DNA of 64,000 bases from Takashimella koratensis (taxonomy: Eukaryota; Basidiomycota; Tremellomycetes; Trichosporonales; Tetragoniomycetaceae): NCBI GenBank assembly GCA_003116875.1, contig BCKT01000012.1, positions 886,334 to 950,333 on the forward strand, written 5' to 3'. A program made the translations under genes and the position numbers. The notes under the pieces are model-generated. The model was not told where the DNA came from. It did no database searches and saw only the letters and a program-made list of their open reading frames with translations. Positions 10,890-22,785 of the stretch are shown here, in pieces; positions within the stretch are counted from its first letter, which is position 1, and every line of letters begins with the position of its first letter.

Positions 10890-12214
10890 GCTAAAGAGCC
10901 ATGGGTGACCTCATCATCAGGCCCACCCACCCACCCACATGTGCGTGGGATCGAGTAGGCTTCGGTCATACTGCACTTGTATCGTACGCAATAGGGTAGA
11001 TCGAGGCCCACGACACTCCGTCACTGGTCTCACCTCGCCATTTCTACCAGATGAAGAAGAGGCGGCAACGAAATAATGCACCGGCGATATGTACCCGGTA
11101 TGCTATGGGACTAAGGCACTTCACGTCATCCGCCACCCATACAAACTCTAAATCAAGTAGGATCTGATTCCAGTCAAAGGCGTCATACTAGGTTGCATTG
11201 TGCCTCGTGACAGTTTTGAAGAGCGTCATTGGTCCAGCGCTGTGTCTTTATCCCACGCGGAGAGGCGTGTGATCACGTCCGCCGGAAGTTGCGGCACAAA
11301 TATTCGCGGAACTGTGGGACCGTCTTTCGGGTGAAGTGAGAGGTGATGGCGATGTATATCTTGCCGGCGTGCACAGCACCTCGAGGTCGGCGAATCGTTC
11401 TTCAAACCAGAAGACTAGCTGATGAACGGTCGTCTGTTCGCTTGAAGTGCAAGGTCAGCGAGGAGGGTGACGGGGAAACGAACACACAAGCGGAGTGACA
11501 ATCTAATGGAGAGGCAAGGTGACTAAACGAACATCCCAGGGAGTTTGAGGAAGTGAGTTGTGTGTCAACGTCAGATCGGACTGAACCAGGAAACTAATGC
11601 TGGGCTGGGTGAGATACTGTATTTGAGTGTCATACAGTTGGAAGGTTCCAGCACAGGATAACCTAGTATTATCAGGAGGATTTGAGAATGACACTACGTC
11701 CCATTGGCTATCAAAGGACCTCCAGGGAGTTAGCACGGCGGCACTGGGTCCAGGGTTTCTCCAAAGACCGTCGGGAAACCGCTCTTCGTACTCAGCACAA
11801 GAAAGGAAGGATTTTGAGGGAGGCGTACGAGGTTCAGAGAACGCAAGTACACGCAGCTGTTATCCAGCGCTCCGGCTGTTCCCAAAGGAAAGGCGTAGGA
11901 TCAGAGTCGGGGTTTCTCAGGTTGTTTTTGACAATGGCTTATCTGTCCTCAGAGCCTTCAAAGGGTGACGTCGCTAGAAAACAGGTGTGAGTTTCAGATA
12001 GTCGGGCAAAGCGAGCTCCAGAGGTTGTCAGGCGGAAAATCTAAGGACAGTATGCAGGATAGCTGAGCAAGAAGGCCTGGGTCAGCACAGTGCCGAGAGC
12101 AGAGTATTTTAAAGGGCAAGCTCAATCAGACACACAACCTCCTCATCCACCGTGTTCCTACTTTTCTTTCATTCAGACCCGTCCAGCCAACCACCGAGCC
12201 AAGTCACACTGATC
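10890..12214. other. 1.3-kb gene-poor region
   Basis: This is the shared upstream region of the HHE gene (minus) and the next orphan gene (plus). Plus-strand ORFs at 11627-11990 are short, overlap each other and show no recognisable domain. A tattttaaag stretch near 12104-12113, about 105 bp upstream of the next ATG, could be a TATA-like element. I call no gene here. Confidence 0.4.
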
Positions 12215-13051
12215 ATGTCTGAGCTAGCTGCGTCCGACCCCGAAGCCGAGGAAGGGTCCAAATCCGACCTCATACCCCCGTCCGACATGGGGTTCGGCGC
12301 AAGTAAATTCCCTCGTCTTTCCAGCGCAAACGATGGGTCCCCCCAACAGACCGCGGAAACCATTCTCGACGCCTCCCCCGTACAGGGCCTGGACCACAGA
12401 TACCGCCGATTCAAAATGCGAACGCGAATGAAATGGGATCCGGACGACGGGCCTTCCCCCTCTATCAATCCCGAGTCTGCCTCCGCCTCTCTCTCGGTCT
12501 CCCGCACTACCCGACCGCCTACCCAAGTCACCACTTGGTTCTATTACAACAACAAGCTGCACGAGTGTGACACTACGAAAACATCACGTTGGGATATGGA
12601 TGTCTCCCACCTCTCGCCCTCCGCACGGCCTTGGTGTAGCAATGGACGCTTCCTCGTCACCAAGGGGAATGTCCTGACCAGTGATGTGTTCAACATTCAT
12701 GCTGTCGCCCTGATCAAAGACTTCATGGATGGATGCGGATTTGAAGAACCATACTTCGTCGATTCGTGCTTCGAAAAACAATCAACATTTGAAACAAAGA
12801 ACGGGAAGAAAAATGACGGAACCATACGATGGCGTGTTCGCTACAAAATCGAACAGTGGTGGATTGTGCGTCCTTCCGATGCGCCTCGTTCTCCAGTCCC
12901 TTCACAGCTGGAGGGATTCGAGATCCTGAAGGAGTATGTGACGTTTACAGAGGGTGGATGGGGGAGGAAAGACTTCACGGTCAGATCAACGTCGTGGGTG
13001 ATCCAACAGCCGTCGACAGACCCCGAGCCGCCAAGTCCTGACGAGGAGTGA
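12215..13051 (+). CDS. orphan single-exon protein, 278 residues
   Basis: An uninterrupted frame starts at ATG 12215 (MSELAASDPEAEEG); the upstream in-frame start codon is GTG, so it is not used. The N-terminal 100 residues are acidic and Ser/Pro-rich. The C-terminal 170 residues look folded: a beta-rich region with TTWFYYNNKLHECD, RPWCSNGRFLVTKGNVL, a Cys-containing loop (GCGFEEPYFVDSCFEK) and an aromatic strand (RYKIEQWWIVRPSD). I recognise no family. The arrangement of a short late strand ending in an aromatic-x-x-V-x-P motif faintly recalls the tandem family at 44-47 kb (TWHVVEP), and both are intronless, but this resemblance is too weak to claim homology. Confidence 0.55.
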   Translation: MSELAASDPEAEEGSKSDLIPPSDMGFGASKFPRLSSANDGSPQQTAETILDASPVQGLDHRYRRFKMRTRMKWDPDDGPSPSINPESASASLSVSRTTRPPTQVTTWFYYNNKLHECDTTKTSRWDMDVSHLSPSARPWCSNGRFLVTKGNVLTSDVFNIHAVALIKDFMDGCGFEEPYFVDSCFEKQSTFETKNGKKNDGTIRWRVRYKIEQWWIVRPSDAPRSPVPSQLEGFEILKEYVTFTEGGWGRKDFTVRSTSWVIQQPSTDPEPPSPDEE

Positions 13052-13773
13052 GGTCAGAGCACCAGGTTTGAGCTGAGCAATGGAGAAGCAAAGGATGGGG
13101 TTTCTATACGTGCATTCCAAGGAGCGTGAAGGTCAGAGAGAAGTACGACAATGTAGTGAGACAGGAAATATCTGTACAATACATACACCTCAGATGCTGA
13201 GTCCAATCCTCACTGTAGTCGGCCAGCAGCAAAATTCGTACTGAGAGCGTACAAAGGACCAGAGGGCTATGCGGGAAGGGCATCATGTGAACGCTGTGGG
13301 TGTTATAAGTAGGAGGTTCAAGCAAGACCCCCATCAATTCCTCGCTCATTGGTAGTCTTGGATTCGTCGGTGCCGGGGTCGGTGGTCGTCATGGCGAATG
13401 GCTGAGAAGAACCTCATCGGAATGAAGCGTTGTTGACGACTGGTGATGAACTCGTTGGAAGAGTGAGACAGCCCTCGCTTGCTCCCTGCTCGTAGTAGAT
13501 GCTCAAATTAGTCACCATATCTGTCATACTTTCAGGATTATTGGGTACGTGACGGGTGGAGTGGAGAGAGCAGGTAATTATCGTCTACAAAGTACAGAAT
13601 CTCATGTAGCCTAGTCGTACTTTGGCGGCTACCAAGGCTTCCTTTACTATTTCCGATTCTGTCTGGGATTCTACGTTGGCGGAGTCTCGGGAAGCTCAAG
13701 GGATACGTCTATCGGAGCTAGTATCACTAGCGTTTCAAAACGACACCTCCCTTGACTATTGCCTTCTTACAGT
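13052..13773. other. convergent intergenic region
   Basis: This stretch lies between two converging genes. Minus-strand ORF 13349-13104 and the plus-strand ORF starting at 13622 lack recognisable motifs and splice context, so I call no gene. Confidence 0.4.
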
Positions 13774-16166
13774 CTACCGTTTCCCACGCTTGACAAACCC
13801 GTCCAACCCGGTATTCCCCTCCTTTCTTCTCTTTGCCCCCCTCTTCTCCTCCTCTGTCTCAACCTTCAACGCCCCACTCTCCTCATGCGCCTTTCTCAAC
13901 TTCTCCCCCGCCGTCCCATCCAGCACACTCGGGTCGTCGCCGTGCAACCCGAGCGCAAACGCGTTCTTGAGTCGGGCGATGCACCGGTCTTTCTCGGTGG
14001 ATTCGTCAAGCATCGGCGAAGGATAGTCGGTACCGATTATGCAGTTAGCCGATTTTTGGACGGATGCAGGGGCTTTGTGAGGAGCGTAGATGTACTATGG
14101 TGAGGGATGTCAGCTTTACATCGAGTACTGTTGGTGAGTGTGCTGTACGGACCTTGTCTGGGAATTTGGCAAGTTCGGGACAGTACTTGCGCACCAAAGC
14201 ACCAGTGGTGTCTGTCCGCTTAGGCCATGACTCGATCCCATACACTCGGTCTTCCGCTAGGTTAGTCCTCTTATTACACTCCCGGACGGAAGGGAAGTGG
14301 GAGACACGTACAGTACTGAGAGAAGAAGGCCGAGCAACTCAGCCACATCCAATTGCCCGGCTGAAACGATGTCAGCTTCTACAGCTTCATGATTATGTAG
14401 CTGCACTTGGAAGTGTCGCGATAAACTTACGTTGGATGCCGGGTCCCAATCTATCAGCCACTCTAGGAGTGCAGAAGTCAGAAAAAGCCTTGTACCGCTT
14501 CGCTTGGCAGGCCAAGACTTACCATCAAACACCTCCATTCCCCTCTCCCATGAAATATAGCACTGTCCGCGGGTGAGGAAACATGCCACTGAGTGTCGGG
14601 CGAGGTGATGAATCCAGCCCTCGTCTTTGAGCTGCCGCATACACGCGTCAATCCATCTAGTGAATTGTTGAAGACAAGATCCAACGTGCGTTAGTAAAGT
14701 GAGGTAGCCACGGAGTCATGCCAACTATTTGGACTCACGGGAAACCGGTCTGACCCTCTTTCCACCTCCTGAACCGCTCTTCGTCGACTTGGTCACCAGC
14801 TGGGCGCGGGAGTATCTCGTTCCCTTCTTGGTCATATTGGTTCTGCAGTCCCCAATCGATATACCTGAGCCCAGAAATAAGAGGTCGTCATATCAGTTTG
14901 ACGTCGAGAACGAGTGTTGCGATGTGCTCTCGACTTACCTGGACACACTGTTCCCTCGTATCCGGGAAAAGTTCGGTACCGCAAACTCTGCGCAGGCGTA
15001 CATGTCTCTACCCTCATCAGCTCTTTACTCCCCTCCCAATCCGCCAGCCTCTTAGTCCCTATACCCGTATCCGACTCACCTAAACTCCAACTGCCCAAAC
15101 ATGTTCTCAGGCTCTCCCGTCTTCTCTCCCTTATACCCATCGACGACTTTTTTACAACCCCACCAGAGCTCTCTGATCCCTATGCACCCAAATTTGATAT
15201 AAGGACTGAGGAGAGTCGTGCTTGGTTCGAGGGAGGTTGGGGCCGTTTTGGGTTTACTGAAGGTCGCGACATCGCTCGGGGTAGAGAGGAAGGTGGAGAG
15301 ACGGGCGTGGCCCGCAGTAGTCCCGCCCCGGATGGAGGTGGTGGGTGTGGAAGTGAACCCCATTTCGGAGAGAGTAGGGACGGCAAAGTCACCCTGGGGG
15401 CCGGTGAGTGTATCTGTTATCACTGTGAATGGTTGTTCGATTTGCACGCGAACAGCAGTGTGGGATCAAGAGAGACTCACCGAAACAAGTATCCTTGCCC
15501 GTCCTGATATCTGCGTTCAGATCGACCTCGCCTTGAAACTTGAACGACCGTTTAGGCAGCTTTGTCTTCCCTGGGTCCGGCAAGCTCTCTGGAGTCTCTA
15601 CGACTTGCCCAATGTCTCCCATATCCTTCGTCACCTTACCCTGTGGTTAGCTCAGATCCCACATCTTCCTCTAACCCTCTGCTTACCGCTTTCCAGTGAT
15701 TGGCTGTCATGGTTGGTTTTCCCCCATTCGCTTTTGTCACTTCCTCTGGATCAAACAAATGTCTTCCAGGGACTTCAAGCACCTTTACACCTGCTTCCTC
15801 CGCCATTTCCTTGATCGTCTTATCTCTTACTTTCCCATATTCGTTCGCATCCTTTTCAAAAACCAAATGTGTCACTCCCCATTCCTTCCAGAGCAGAGGA
15901 AATACCTCCTCGGGAGGCCCACGGACGACGTGGAGTTTTTGGGCCGGGTTCAGGGAGGTGAGCTGGGAAGAGAGGTCGGTCATGCTTTCCAGTAGGAAGG
16001 ACCAGCGATTGAGGCCAACTCGGTGGGAGTAGATGTAGGATGGGTCCCAGGTCCAAACGGGGGTGAATGATTGGATAGAGGGTAGGGAAAGAGCAGCGGA
16101 GAGAGCGGGGGAGTCGGTGATTCGCAGGTCGGTCCGGAACCAGTATAAGACGCGGGAGGGAGACAT
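13774..16166 (-). CDS. cryptochrome/photolyase family protein, (6-4) photolyase type
   Basis: Ten exons join in phase to about 602 residues: 16166-15687, 15640-15481, 15413-15080, 15007-14939, 14864-14739, 14656-14523, 14462-14431, 14360-14312, 14256-14153, 14094-13774. The N-terminal photolyase alpha/beta domain begins [19 protein letters not shown]. The FAD-binding helical domain has [20 protein letters not shown], then [15 protein letters not shown]. The paired His of HHLARH are typical of (6-4) photolyases and animal-type cryptochromes. Further conserved blocks are [24 protein letters not shown] and [11 protein letters not shown]. The ~80-residue Lys/Glu/Arg-rich tail could carry a nuclear signal. 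The likely role is FAD- and light-dependent repair of UV (6-4) photoproducts. A photosensory cryptochrome cannot be excluded from sequence alone. The start at 16166 (MSPSRV) is chosen as the Met nearest the domain. Confidence 0.92.
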
Positions 16167-16720
16167 CGTAGGAGGTGTGTGAGGAAGGGAAGACGTGTGG
16201 TGAGAGAAGGAGGAATGGACAAAGTGTTGGTTGATTCGATGGGTCCGATTCAAACCGACGTTTTATCTTATCGATCGTCGATCGAACACCGGAATCAAAA
16301 ACATATTACATCATTGGTCATCGTCACTCCAAGCTGGGTTGACTCATTCTCTCACGCAATCAATCACCAGATACATATCACAACGAAAGCAGAAGTACGC
16401 AAGGGAGTAATCTTAGATAGAACGAAAACGAAGGTGGATGGCACGAAGGGATATGGAGAGGGAGATAAAGAGACAAAGATGAAAGTGAGAAGAGGGGGAG
16501 CCATCAGAGATACGAGGGAGGGTTCAATCACAGAGTGGAGGGGGTGTCAAAGTAGTAGACATGTACTAAAGCGAAAACAGAGCCGGCGAGATAAGTACGG
16601 AGAACAACAGGGAAAACAAGTAACGAATAGGTCTCGACTAGGTCGAAAAGACCTCGCTCCAAACCTCTACAGCTCTGGCCGCGCTAGAACCTCTTTTAGA
16701 CAAGCCCTAAAGAGCTCGGA
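16167..16720. other. intergenic, photolyase upstream region
   Basis: This is the promoter side of the photolyase gene and the 3' flank of the transcription factor gene. It is purine-rich on the plus strand (about 16380-16620). I see no gene or defined motif. Confidence 0.4.
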
Positions 16721-19700
16721 TCAGAACATTGCCTGCGCGCCAAACGCCTGCATGTCAAACGCTTGCGGGGTGGTGAATGCTGTATCGGTCGGCAGCGAGC
16801 AGTCGGTCATTGCGGACGGGACGGCGCCTTCTCCCATTCGGGTCTAAGGTTGTGAACCAGTCAGTATACACACACAGCGAGAATGAGACTTGAGTATATC
16901 ACAGGCTCGACCGGTTAGGGTGGACTAGACGATGAAAGAGCTACTCACAAAGGCACGAGCACTGCCGAGCATACTTCCAAAGTCGAGCTTCTCAAAGACG
17001 TTGCGGCTGGCGGTCGCCTCATCGGCTGGCGTCGCCTTGATCATATTGAGCAGAGCCTGTGCGAGCCAATAGAACGGAAGAGCCTCTGCAGAAAGTAACG
17101 ATGTTAGAACACCGCTCGTCGACATCTTCCCTCCACGTTATACATTGAGAAGGAGCCAGACTCACCTTCACAGTACACCTTCCTGCTCCGGTCTTTGATG
17201 TTCTTCTGAGTGGGCGTCGGCCTGTCCGAGGGGCTGATGGGTGATACTGAAGCCGAAGCGAGGACATTGGAGACGGGCGAGAGTGAGCTACTGCTTGGAG
17301 ACATGCAGAGGGAATCAAAGTCCCATCCTTGTCGCCACTATTCGAGCGTCAGCTGATCATCACCCAACACGACAATAAAGGCTCGACTCACCCTTTCCAA
17401 ACCCAATGTAAACCTATCTCTCAGACTCTGTCGATTGATCTGACCCAGATCATTCCCGTCGGCTCCAAGACACTTATCTCCCGGTTTCAACCACGAGCAA
17501 CTAATCCACAAATCCGTCAAATCCCTCCAATCTCCTCTATCTCTCTTTCCCTGTCCGATATCGATTACTCCCCTCAGGAGCGTAATCACCATTGCGACTC
17601 TGGCGAACGCTCCGTAATCGTTCTCATTCAAGAGGTTGTAATACCTCGAGTCTGATTTCTCGTGCAGTTCATCGAAAGCACCAAACGAAGGCAAGTAGAA
17701 GATCCGGCGCATGGCTTCGTCGAGGTTCATAGGTCGGTAAGACTTGACGGCGGCGAGCCATTCTTCGGCCGTTTCAGCCTTCCACAGGGAGTCGGGCGCA
17801 GGGAGAGGGATGTATGAGAGTTCACAGGGGCTGATGATGCAGGGGATGGAAGACTCGAGGGAGGACATGGTGTCGAGGTGGTACACGAGGTAAGCGGTTC
17901 GCCTGCGTGACTCGAGGTGGATCCAGCGCTTCCAGCATCGATCAAGGTCCGCAGCGGTATACGGCGACCGCGGGGTCTCAATGTTGGTCTCGAAATGTTC
18001 CAGTTCCTGGGTGAAGAAGCCGATCTGGCGAGTGATCTGTGATGCGGTGTTAGCCGACTCGATTCGTGTTGGAAAATTCTGTTGCAAGGTGTATCACAAC
18101 ACAACCACTTGACTTACGTTGACGATCGTGCCGAGGAACATATTAGCGTGACCACGCTCGTGCTCGTCTTCGCTCAAGAAGTACGGCGCGTGGTACAGGA
18201 TCAAACCCTGCAGAAGCGCAACGTTGTACTCGGTCATCAAGACGCCACTTGCGAGCGAGAACGACTGCACGTTGCAAAGAGGGGCACAATCAGCTCATTG
18301 CACCTTTTCACCTCCACCACCGTCCGTGACTCACCTTGACAAGCATGTTGGTCTTCTCGTGCCTCACGACCGAAGCACCTTCCCACTCCTCCAACCTCCT
18401 CGCATCCTCTTCAAAGTCCAAGCCATCAACCCCGTCCGCATTCCAGTCAACGCTCGCCATAGTCCTCCATGTCGTCCCCTCTGGTAAGACCGAAATAGCG
18501 GGCGCCGCGATCGAGTCGCCGCAACCTGGAGGCAAATCGCCCTTTCGTCGACCCGCTCGGATCCCGCCGACGGTACAGATTGCGAAAGCGAGGCAGGCAG
18601 CAGTATCAATCAGTCGGAAGGTAGGGCCGTGGACGAAAGAGAAGTGGTCCAAGATAGTGTGGAACGCTCGGGACGCCATGAGTGACATGGTACGGAGTGG
18701 TGGGAGGTTCCAGTGAGGGATTTGGTAACATCCCGCAAATCGCTCCGAAGGTAGGCTGTGAATCGTTAGCTTGGGACCTCGGATAGGCAGGCAGTGGGAG
18801 CGATCGACTCTCATACTTCGCCCATTTGACGCAAGGGAACTTACTAGAATCGACTGGTCTTGCTCAATTCCCTTCCTGCCTTCTCCCACATGTTGATATT
18901 CTCAAGCCGGAGCAACGGTCTCTCCGGGTTGGGGTTTGCGTTTGTCTGCGGGACCTCGTACTTTTCCAGCTGATCGAGGATGGTGGTGACGACCTGGTTG
19001 GCCTGAGTGAGCGGGTCGGTGTCTTTTCCCGTGAATTCGCCGTCGCCTCCCTCGATGAGCGGAAGGCTGGCGAGATTGTTAAGCGTGCCCGGGGAGAAGA
19101 TGTTGGCGAGGTTGAAAGGTGACAAAGGACGCGGTGATGGTGCGACAGCCTAGAGTAGGGAGGGAGGGGTATCGCGATATTAGTATGCACTCTCCACTTG
19201 GACAATACGATCTTGAATATCACTCACCCATGCATCCCCGTCCTTGGTCGGGTTCAACCAATTCATTGACGCCCACAGCCCACCCTCTGGCTCGGGCAGG
19301 CTTGCGTCCGGCGCCGCTTGCCGAGCCTGGTTCTCAGCGGCGCCAGAGCTAAAACTCGTACTGGGTCCGGATGACGATGACGATGTCCCTGCCGAAGCAT
19401 TTTTCGGATCTGTCGATCCCGTTGCCGGATTAGACAATGATGCAGCAGCTGCAGCGGAGGCCATCATCATTCCGATGGAGTTTTGCGAGCTCTCCCAGTC
19501 TGCAGCGGCGGCGACGGCGGCAGCGGTGGCGGCGGTGTTGACAGACTCAGAGGTCCCGTTGCTTGATCGGTGGGTGGAGGGAACGCCACTCGGGTACGCC
19601 ATGGAGAGGAGGACCGAGGCGTCTTCGAGGTGGTTTGGGTCGTTTACGTTGTGAAACTGCCCGTTTGAACCAACTTGAAACATCGGCAGTAGGTGAGGGG

Positions 19701-20692
19701 TGTATGACGACGACTCGCTATCTGCTGGGTAATAGCTGCTGCCGTAGCTGAAGACCCCGCCGTTGCCCATCCCGTTACGAGTGAACCGGTCGTCGTCGTC
19801 ATCTTCGTCCTCTTCTCCGTCGTTGTCGCCGTCGTTGTCGGACATGCGGCGGCGCTGGGAGTCACCGCCCTGTGCCGAGGGGGAGGACGCCCGGGGGTGT
19901 TTGCGCCCGGCCCGGGCGTGCGGGGAGGTGTCTCGGTCCGAGGTGCGAGAGGAAGAGATGGGAACGGAAGGGTGCGGGCGAGCCGGGGGCATGGGGGACT
20001 GGCTCGACCGATCCGCCGGCGGAGGAGTCGGGTGGCAGCGCCGTCGGTGGCGCAGAAGCACGTCACTGAAACTATCAGCGAACGCCGAGGTAGTTGTTCC
20101 TCAAGCATGGGAGTGAGTGGTCAGGTACTCACCTTCGGGCAAAGGCCTTGCTGCAGTCCTTGCACAGGAACGGGCGGACATCTTGGTCTGCACAAGAGTT
20201 AGCTCGTTGCATGAGCAATACTAAAGTTGGAAGTGCCACAAGCGCTGTAGCGCAAGATAGGAGCGGAGGGCAAGTGAAAAAAGGCGGGATAGGGTGGGAA
20301 TGGAGGGTGGACTCACGCTTGCGCTGGTGTCGCTTGAGATATTCCATTCGGCTATAAGCCTGTACACGGTGGTCAGTACTGATTACATGCATGCAGAAGC
20401 AAGTGGTATCCTGTGTCCACGCGATGAGGGGAGGGTAGCGGAGTTGCGGATGAGGCGTTGGCCGTCCCTGTGACTGATATTCGCCACAGCCCAGACCCCA
20501 GACCCCGAGGCCGAAGCTGGCCGACCCTTGTCCGCCTTTCCCAATTCCCCCTATCCGCCGCCCAACGACTGATGCTTGAGCGCTGAAACTTACCTGTCCA
20601 CAGCCGGGGAAGGGACAGCCAAAAGTCTCTTTCTCTTTCCCGTCGACGGGGAGACCATCAGGTCCGAGAGTAGGTGCGCGTCTCGCTGGCAT
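16721..20692 (-). CDS. C2H2 zinc-finger transcription factor with fungal_trans (MHR) domain
   Basis: A multi-exon minus-strand gene starts at ATG 20692 (MPARRAPTLGPDG) and ends at TGA 16723-16721 (QAFGAQAMF). Three short exons build two adjacent C2H2 fingers: CPFPGCGQAYSRMEYLKRHQ and FLCKDCSKAFARSDVLLRH, each split by an intron. A long Ser/Ala/Asp-rich linker follows, with an acidic run (DNDGDNDGEEDEDDDDDRF) that may be an activation region. The C-terminal half matches the fungal-specific regulatory domain: FSFVHGPTFRLIDT, LEHFETNIETP, CWKRWIHLESRRRTAYLVYHLD and SCELSYIPLP-like text (ISPCELSYIPLPAPDSLW). Such proteins are nuclear DNA-binding regulators, often of carbon or stress genes; the target genes are unknown. 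Exon boundaries are only partly resolved, but the order of domains is clear. Further small introns lie in 16860-19200. Confidence 0.85.
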
Positions 20693-21677
20693 GGTGGTAG
20701 CGCAGGTTTGTACCGGGGTGTAGATAAGTAGGTGTAAGTTTCCCGCGGGTAGTGGTTGAGTCGAATTTCCAGGTCGAGTCTAGTTGTCGTCTCTAATCGT
20801 ATGCACGAAACACCCGCTGGTAGTAGCGAAGGCAGTGGTGACTGGACCTGTCCGGGGAGTTGTTGGCTGGGAGTTGTTTCTGAACCCCCTTGGCTGGGTT
20901 GTTGACGATGGGTTGTGAGTGGATGGGTGGGTGGAGGTTTGGGTGGAGGTTGGTTTATGGAATTCGCCCTCCACTTGTGGGTCGTACGGTGGTGTGAGTG
21001 GGTCGGTGCGGTGTCGATAGGGTGAAGGCCGGGTTCGAGGGGGAGAAAGAGGGTGGGTGGTGGGTGTGAGGTGTGAGGGGGGGGCTGGGGGTATGAAGGT
21101 GTGGCAGTGAGGGTGGGTTTGAGTGAAGATGAGGGAGGGTGGTGGTGGTGGTGGTGGTGGTGGTGAGGGGGTGAGTGGTGGTGAGAGAGGAAGAGAGGTG
21201 GAGGGAGAGATACGATCCAAGACCCGGTGGCGGTGGAGGTAAGCTTCTATCCCAAAGGAGGGGGACACATATGCTCCCACCCTGCCCCCTCCCCACCTTG
21301 CCAGCCTGGATAGATTCTTGCTGACTACAACCCTGGGTCATGGTCACGACTGTGGCACTCTTCCGCGGGAAGCATATCGCCGAGCACCCGCAGAGTGGCA
21401 CTTTGCTTACGCACGAGGGTTCATGCACGTGACTTGCGTTTCGAATGAGTTTGGATTTCTGAGGACTCTTCGAAGGCCATGCATGCACCCTTCACACTTC
21501 GGATTCTCGTCTTGGATTTTCTACTTTACTCGTAAGCTCGTCACTTTGTCAACAGCTCAAGTAGCTCAAGCGGATCAAGCGGATCACCCAAGGTTTCCCC
21601 ACTTCGCTTCCTCGCTTCCTCGCCTAGCCTCCCCCCTTGGCTCACTTGGACGCCCATCTACTCGTTGTTCACGCACC
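20693..21677. promoter_or_regulatory. divergent upstream region with GGT microsatellite and a 22-bp repeat
   Basis: The zinc-finger factor and bL36m genes diverge from this region. It is very G/T-rich on the plus strand at 20900-21230, including a (GGT)n microsatellite at about 21139-21164. At 21482-21503 it holds one copy of a 22-bp sequence that recurs exactly at 43751-43772. I see no gene. Confidence 0.45.
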
Positions 21678-22339
21678 ATGCAGTCCCTTCGTCGCTTGCC
21701 TTTATCTTTCGCGTCGGCCGGTCCTTCTCGAATCCCTTCGATCCCTTCCTCGTGCCGTTTCTGCTCCTCGCACTGCCGTCCTTCCTCCTCTACCCCCATC
21801 ACTACCTCCTCCGCCTCCGCCTCTATCCCTACCTCTACATCCTCCACCTCCTCTGTCTTGGCCGCTTCCCGTGCCGCCTCCGCCCCCACACCTACCGCTA
21901 TTCGATCAATCACCACATCCGCATCGCTCGTTCCTGGCGCATCTGCAACCGCGATCGCACAAAGCAAGAGCCTGAGTATGCAGGTCCGGGGCATGAAAGT
22001 CCGGAGCAGTGTGAAGAAGTTTTGTGATGGCTGTTCAGTTGTTCGGAGGTGAGTAGGCCCAAGATAGTTCTTCGGTTGTGCTGTGAAGGCGGTTTGGGGA
22101 TGTGATGGAAAGCGGACAATGATGAGAGTTGGGCAGGGCCAACAGGATTCACGAGATGACTGCGACTTCGGCTTGGGTGGAGTGAAAAGTGACAAGTTGA
22201 GCGCTGACACCTTTGCAGAAAGGGACGTGTGTACATTGTATGCTCAAAGAACCCTAAACACAAGCAGGTGAGTTCAGCTGTGCTCTTCGCAACCCACTGG
22301 TCTGAGCTGACCCAACCCACTTCACAGCGACAAGGATAA
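21678..22339 (+). CDS. RTC6: mitochondrial ribosomal protein bL36m
   Basis: Three exons (21678-22048, 22219-22267, 22328-22339) encode about 143 residues. The first ~100 residues are Ser/Thr/Ala/Pro-rich with scattered Arg (MQSLRRLPLSFASAGPSRIP), consistent with a long mitochondrial targeting presequence. The C-terminal ~38 residues are the whole bL36 protein: MKVRSSVKKFCDGCSVVRRK, then GRVYIVCSKNPKHKQRQG, with the Cys/Cys/Cys/His zinc-ribbon set. The last exon encodes only RQG. bL36 binds 23S-type rRNA in the large subunit, here of the mitoribosome. The targeting sequence is inferred from composition, not tested. Confidence 0.95.
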
Positions 22340-22785
22340 GCAAACACGACAAAGTCTATCAAACCTCTTAATACCTTTGCCTAGACACGACGCGCACTTC
22401 TCATTTCGGTAGATCCAGATTTCAGCATGGGTATACCATATGCATCTCTCACTTGTGATTTCAATCCACAAAGCTGAGGCACGAACAAGGCTGTGCGATT
22501 TGATTGCATCTCGAACGGGAAGACATGCAGATAGGAGACATGAGACATGCAGAAAGGACAATCAATGGGGCCAAGTACAATGTAGACAAGCTCTCTGGGT
22601 ATCTATAATCTGATATTGGGCCAAGTACGATAGGCGAAACAAGCGACAGAGTCAATGGTGATTCGATACAACTATCCCTCTGCCTCGCTCTCTCCACTCC
22701 TCTCTCGCTTTACTATCTCTCCCTCTCTCTTTCTCTTTCTCTCTTCCGCCTTCCTCTCTACGCCTCTACCATCTACCTCTCAACG
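22340..22785. other. convergent 3' intergenic region
   Basis: This is 3' flanking sequence between bL36m (plus) and the SNF2 gene (minus), with a CT-rich block at about 22680-22765 next to the SNF2 stop. I see no gene. Confidence 0.45.
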
